Below are positions 62,259-64,000 of a DNA stretch of 64,000 nt, piece after piece (within the stretch, counting starts at the first letter, position 1; the number at the start of each line of letters is the position of its first letter). The notes beneath the pieces are model-generated. The model saw only the letters and a program-made list of their open reading frames with translations, was not told where the DNA came from and ran no database searches. Made by a program: the position numbers and the translations under genes. Source of the stretch: DAOUKH01 sp965261455 (GTDB lineage: Bacteria; Chloroflexota; Dehalococcoidia; SHYB01); contig OZ253453.1 of assembly GCA_965261455.1 (NCBI GenBank), positions 806,001 to 870,000 of the forward strand, read 5' to 3'.

Positions 62259-63317
62259 ATGCGAATTCTTACGTTCCTCCTCATCATCCTAGCGGCGGCC
62301 CTAGGCGTCGCGTGCGGCGGGGAAGACGCGCCCAGCCCCACCCAAGCACCGACCCCCACACCGGCCGGAACGTCGGCGCCAGCTATTGTCGAGGTCAAAG
62401 CGCCCATCGAAGACGTAACGCTGCACGTCTTGGAGTCCGACCCGGTGCAGTACTTCCTCGAAATCAGGTCCGGCGTCCCCAGCACCTGTCTCACGTTTGA
62501 CCGCATCGACGTGGAACGGTCGGGGAAAGAAATCACGGTCGCCGTCATCAATCGGGTTGTGACCAGGGACATCGCCTGCGAGGAAATCCAGAGGGTCGCG
62601 CCGCACTCGGTGGCTCTGGGGAGCGACTTCGAGCCCAGCGCTACCTACACCATCCGGGTCAACGACTGGGAGACGTCGTTCACGACGAAGGCCGCGCCGA
62701 CCGAGGTCGAAGCGCCTATCGAGGAGGTTACACTGCACGTCTTGGAGTCCGACCCGGTGCAGTACTTCCTCGAATTTAGGGCCGGCGTCCCCAACACCTG
62801 TCACACGTTCGACCGGACTGACGTGGAACGGTCGGGGAAAGAGATCACGGTCGCCGTCATCAATCGGGTTGTGACCGGCGACATCGCCTGCGAGGAAATC
62901 GAGAGGGTCGCGCCGCACTCGGTGGCTCTAGGGAGCGACTTCGAGGCCGGCGTCACCTACACCGTCCGGGTCAACGACCGGGAGACCTCCTTCACCACGG
63001 AACCGAAAACGACCGAGGTCCCCGCGCCCATCGACGGCGTGGAACTCAACATCGACGAGTCCGACCCGCCGCAATACTTCCTCGAAGTCACGTCCGGCCT
63101 TCCCGACGCCTGCCACACGTTCGACCGGATCGAGACGCAGCGGTCCGGGACGGAGATTACGGTTACCGTCATCAACCGCGTGGTCACCGGCGACGTCGCC
63201 TGCGCGCAGGTCTACGGCACCGAGACGCACTCGGTGGCCCTAGGGAGCGACTTCTTGCCGGACGTTACGTACACCGCCCTGGTCAACGACGAGGGGCTGA
63301 TCTTTGCAGCGTTGTAG
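62259..63317 (+). CDS. lipoprotein with three tandem about-90-residue domains
   Basis: I start at 62259 (MRILTFLLIIL); the frame is open from an ATG at 62223. A signal peptide ends in the lipobox GVAC, then a Pro/Thr-rich linker. Three tandem domains follow, each beginning API(E/D)xVxLxxxESDPxQYFLE and ending SVALGSDF...YTxxVND. Each domain has two conserved cysteines, probably a disulfide. Domains 1 and 2 are nearly identical, so this is a recent internal duplication. The following gene has the same domain once. No enzyme motif is seen; a surface binding or inhibitor-like role is possible. Confidence 0.8.
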   Translation: MRILTFLLIILAAALGVACGGEDAPSPTQAPTPTPAGTSAPAIVEVKAPIEDVTLHVLESDPVQYFLEIRSGVPSTCLTFDRIDVERSGKEITVAVINRVVTRDIACEEIQRVAPHSVALGSDFEPSATYTIRVNDWETSFTTKAAPTEVEAPIEEVTLHVLESDPVQYFLEFRAGVPNTCHTFDRTDVERSGKEITVAVINRVVTGDIACEEIERVAPHSVALGSDFEAGVTYTVRVNDRETSFTTEPKTTEVPAPIDGVELNIDESDPPQYFLEVTSGLPDACHTFDRIETQRSGTEITVTVINRVVTGDVACAQVYGTETHSVALGSDFLPDVTYTALVNDEGLIFAAL

Positions 63318-63339
63318 CACAGGCGGCGGGAGGCCCATC

Positions 63340-64000
63340 ATGCGGATCCCCTTCCTCATCCTCGGCCTCCTGCCAGCACTGCTGCTGGCCGCCGTGGCTT
63401 GCGGGGAAGACGCGCCCATTCCGACCTCAGCGCCCACGCCGGACAGGGCCCAGACGGCGACTCCCGAAACGACCGAGATCCCCGCGCCCATTCTGACCTC
63501 AGCACCTACGCCGGACAGGGCCCAGACGGCGACTCCCGAAACGACCGAAGTCCCCGCGCCCATTCCGACCTCAGCACCTACGCCGGACAGGGCCCAGACG
63601 GCGACTCCCGAAACGACCGAGGTCCCCGCGCCCATTCCGACCTCAGCACCTACGCCGGACAGGGCCCAGACGGCGACTCCCGAAACGACCGAAGTCCCCG
63701 CGCCCATTCCGACCTCAGCACCTACGCCGGAGAGGGCCCAGACGGTCACTCCCGAAACGACCGAAGTCCCCGCGCCCATCGACGGCGTAGAACTCAACAT
63801 CGCCGAGTCCGACCCGCCACAATACTTCCTCGAAGTCACGTCCGGCCTCCCCGACGCCTGCCACACGTTCGACGGGATCGACACGCAACGGGCGGGGACT
63901 GAGATTACGGTCACCGTCATCAACCGCGTGCTCACCGGCGACATCGCCTGCGCGCAGGTCTACGAAACCGAGTCAAGCACAATGTTCCTGGGGAGCGAGT
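63340..64000 (+). CDS. lipoprotein with 24-residue tandem repeat stalk (partial)
   Basis: The ATG at 63340 follows GGAGG; the frame is open to the right edge (220 codons). A signal peptide with lipobox AVAC is followed by five 24-residue Pro/Thr-rich units (63412-63771). One copy of the cysteine domain seen in the preceding gene then follows (ESDPPQYFLEVTSG). The repeats would form an extended stalk lifting the domain off the membrane. The other frames of this region read as repetitive artefacts. Confidence 0.85.
   Translation, partial: MRIPFLILGLLPALLLAAVACGEDAPIPTSAPTPDRAQTATPETTEIPAPILTSAPTPDRAQTATPETTEVPAPIPTSAPTPDRAQTATPETTEVPAPIPTSAPTPDRAQTATPETTEVPAPIPTSAPTPERAQTVTPETTEVPAPIDGVELNIAESDPPQYFLEVTSGLPDACHTFDGIDTQRAGTEITVTVINRVLTGDIACAQVYETESSTMFLGSE
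63412..63771 (+). repeat. five 72-bp tandem repeats inside a lipoprotein gene
   Basis: Units start at 63412, 63484, 63556, 63628 and 63700, each 72 bp and nearly identical, coding for API(P/L)TSAPTP(D/E)RAQT and so on. This is an in-frame minisatellite likely to vary in copy number. Confidence 0.9.

Noticed and set aside
63412..63771. CRISPR array
   Set aside because: The 72-bp units are contiguous, in frame and without spacers; they encode a Pro/Thr stalk.

Overview
The window is GC-rich bacterial DNA that reads like a free-living member of the Chloroflexota (SAR202/Dehalococcoidia-like). That placement is an inference from gene content: five luciferase-like (F420/FMN-type) oxidoreductases, five family III CoA-transferases, three SDRs, thiolase-like/DUF35 pairs, AtuA/DUF4387 genes, two F420 biosynthesis genes (cofD, cofC) and many short lipoproteins. 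No rRNA or tRNA gene was recognised, so the taxonomy is not proven.

Layout. 1-4.2 kb (minus): a truncated gene of an uncharacterised family (partner domain of UGSC selenoproteins), a LeuA-like synthase and an acetate-CoA ligase. 4.3-8.6 kb: an orphan DUF433 gene, a frameshifted DNA methyltransferase and a repeat-filled intergenic region. 8.6-16.2 kb: M20 peptidase, TypA, a two-gene UGSC selenoprotein operon, a nuclease-like gene and a pentapeptide-repeat gene. 16.6-26.9 kb: CoA-transferases, nitroreductase, DUF4387/AtuA, two luciferase-like oxidoreductases and an SDR. 27-35.8 kb: a YgiT-type zinc finger, an ABC exporter, Yip1-like protein, SDR, HyuB, carbonic anhydrase, a methyltransferase and an intact IS110 element. 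36-41.2 kb: luciferase-like oxidoreductases, esterase, enoyl-CoA hydratase and SDR. 41.2-45.8 kb: a four-gene operon of a NifU-like protein, a fused UGSC selenoprotein and two CoA-transferase subunits. 45.8-57.9 kb: kinase-like, MDR, aldo/keto reductase, an AT-richer HEPN-like gene, two amidohydrolases, a sugar dehydrogenase lipoprotein, the cofD-cofC-oxidoreductase operon and a solute-binding protein. 58-64 kb: two thiolase-like/DUF35 modules with a 33-residue membrane protein between them, a MOSC protein, a structured leader RNA and two repeat lipoproteins.

Most notable points. (1) Two genes are interrupted by an in-frame TGA at a UGSC motif, each followed at a suitable distance by a bacterial SECIS-like hairpin with G in loop position 2. 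They are split in one locus and fused to the same partner domain in the other. (2) Two CoA-transferase gene pairs have Gln at the catalytic Asp position in the first subunit and Asp in the second, which suggests heteromers of an inactive and an active subunit. (3) Three intergenic sites share one architecture: a palindrome, then TTGACA/T-N17-TAnnnT, then GAAC-N4-GTTC (a LexA-type operator). None leads to a convincing ORF, and one precedes about 800 nt of dense hairpins that may be a large structured RNA.

The catabolic genes fit together as an oxidative, CoA-based scheme for diverse organic acids: CoA activation (acs, CoA-transferases), oxidation (F420 enzymes, SDRs, MDR), hydration, and retro-aldol or thiolytic cleavage by thiolase-like/DUF35 pairs.
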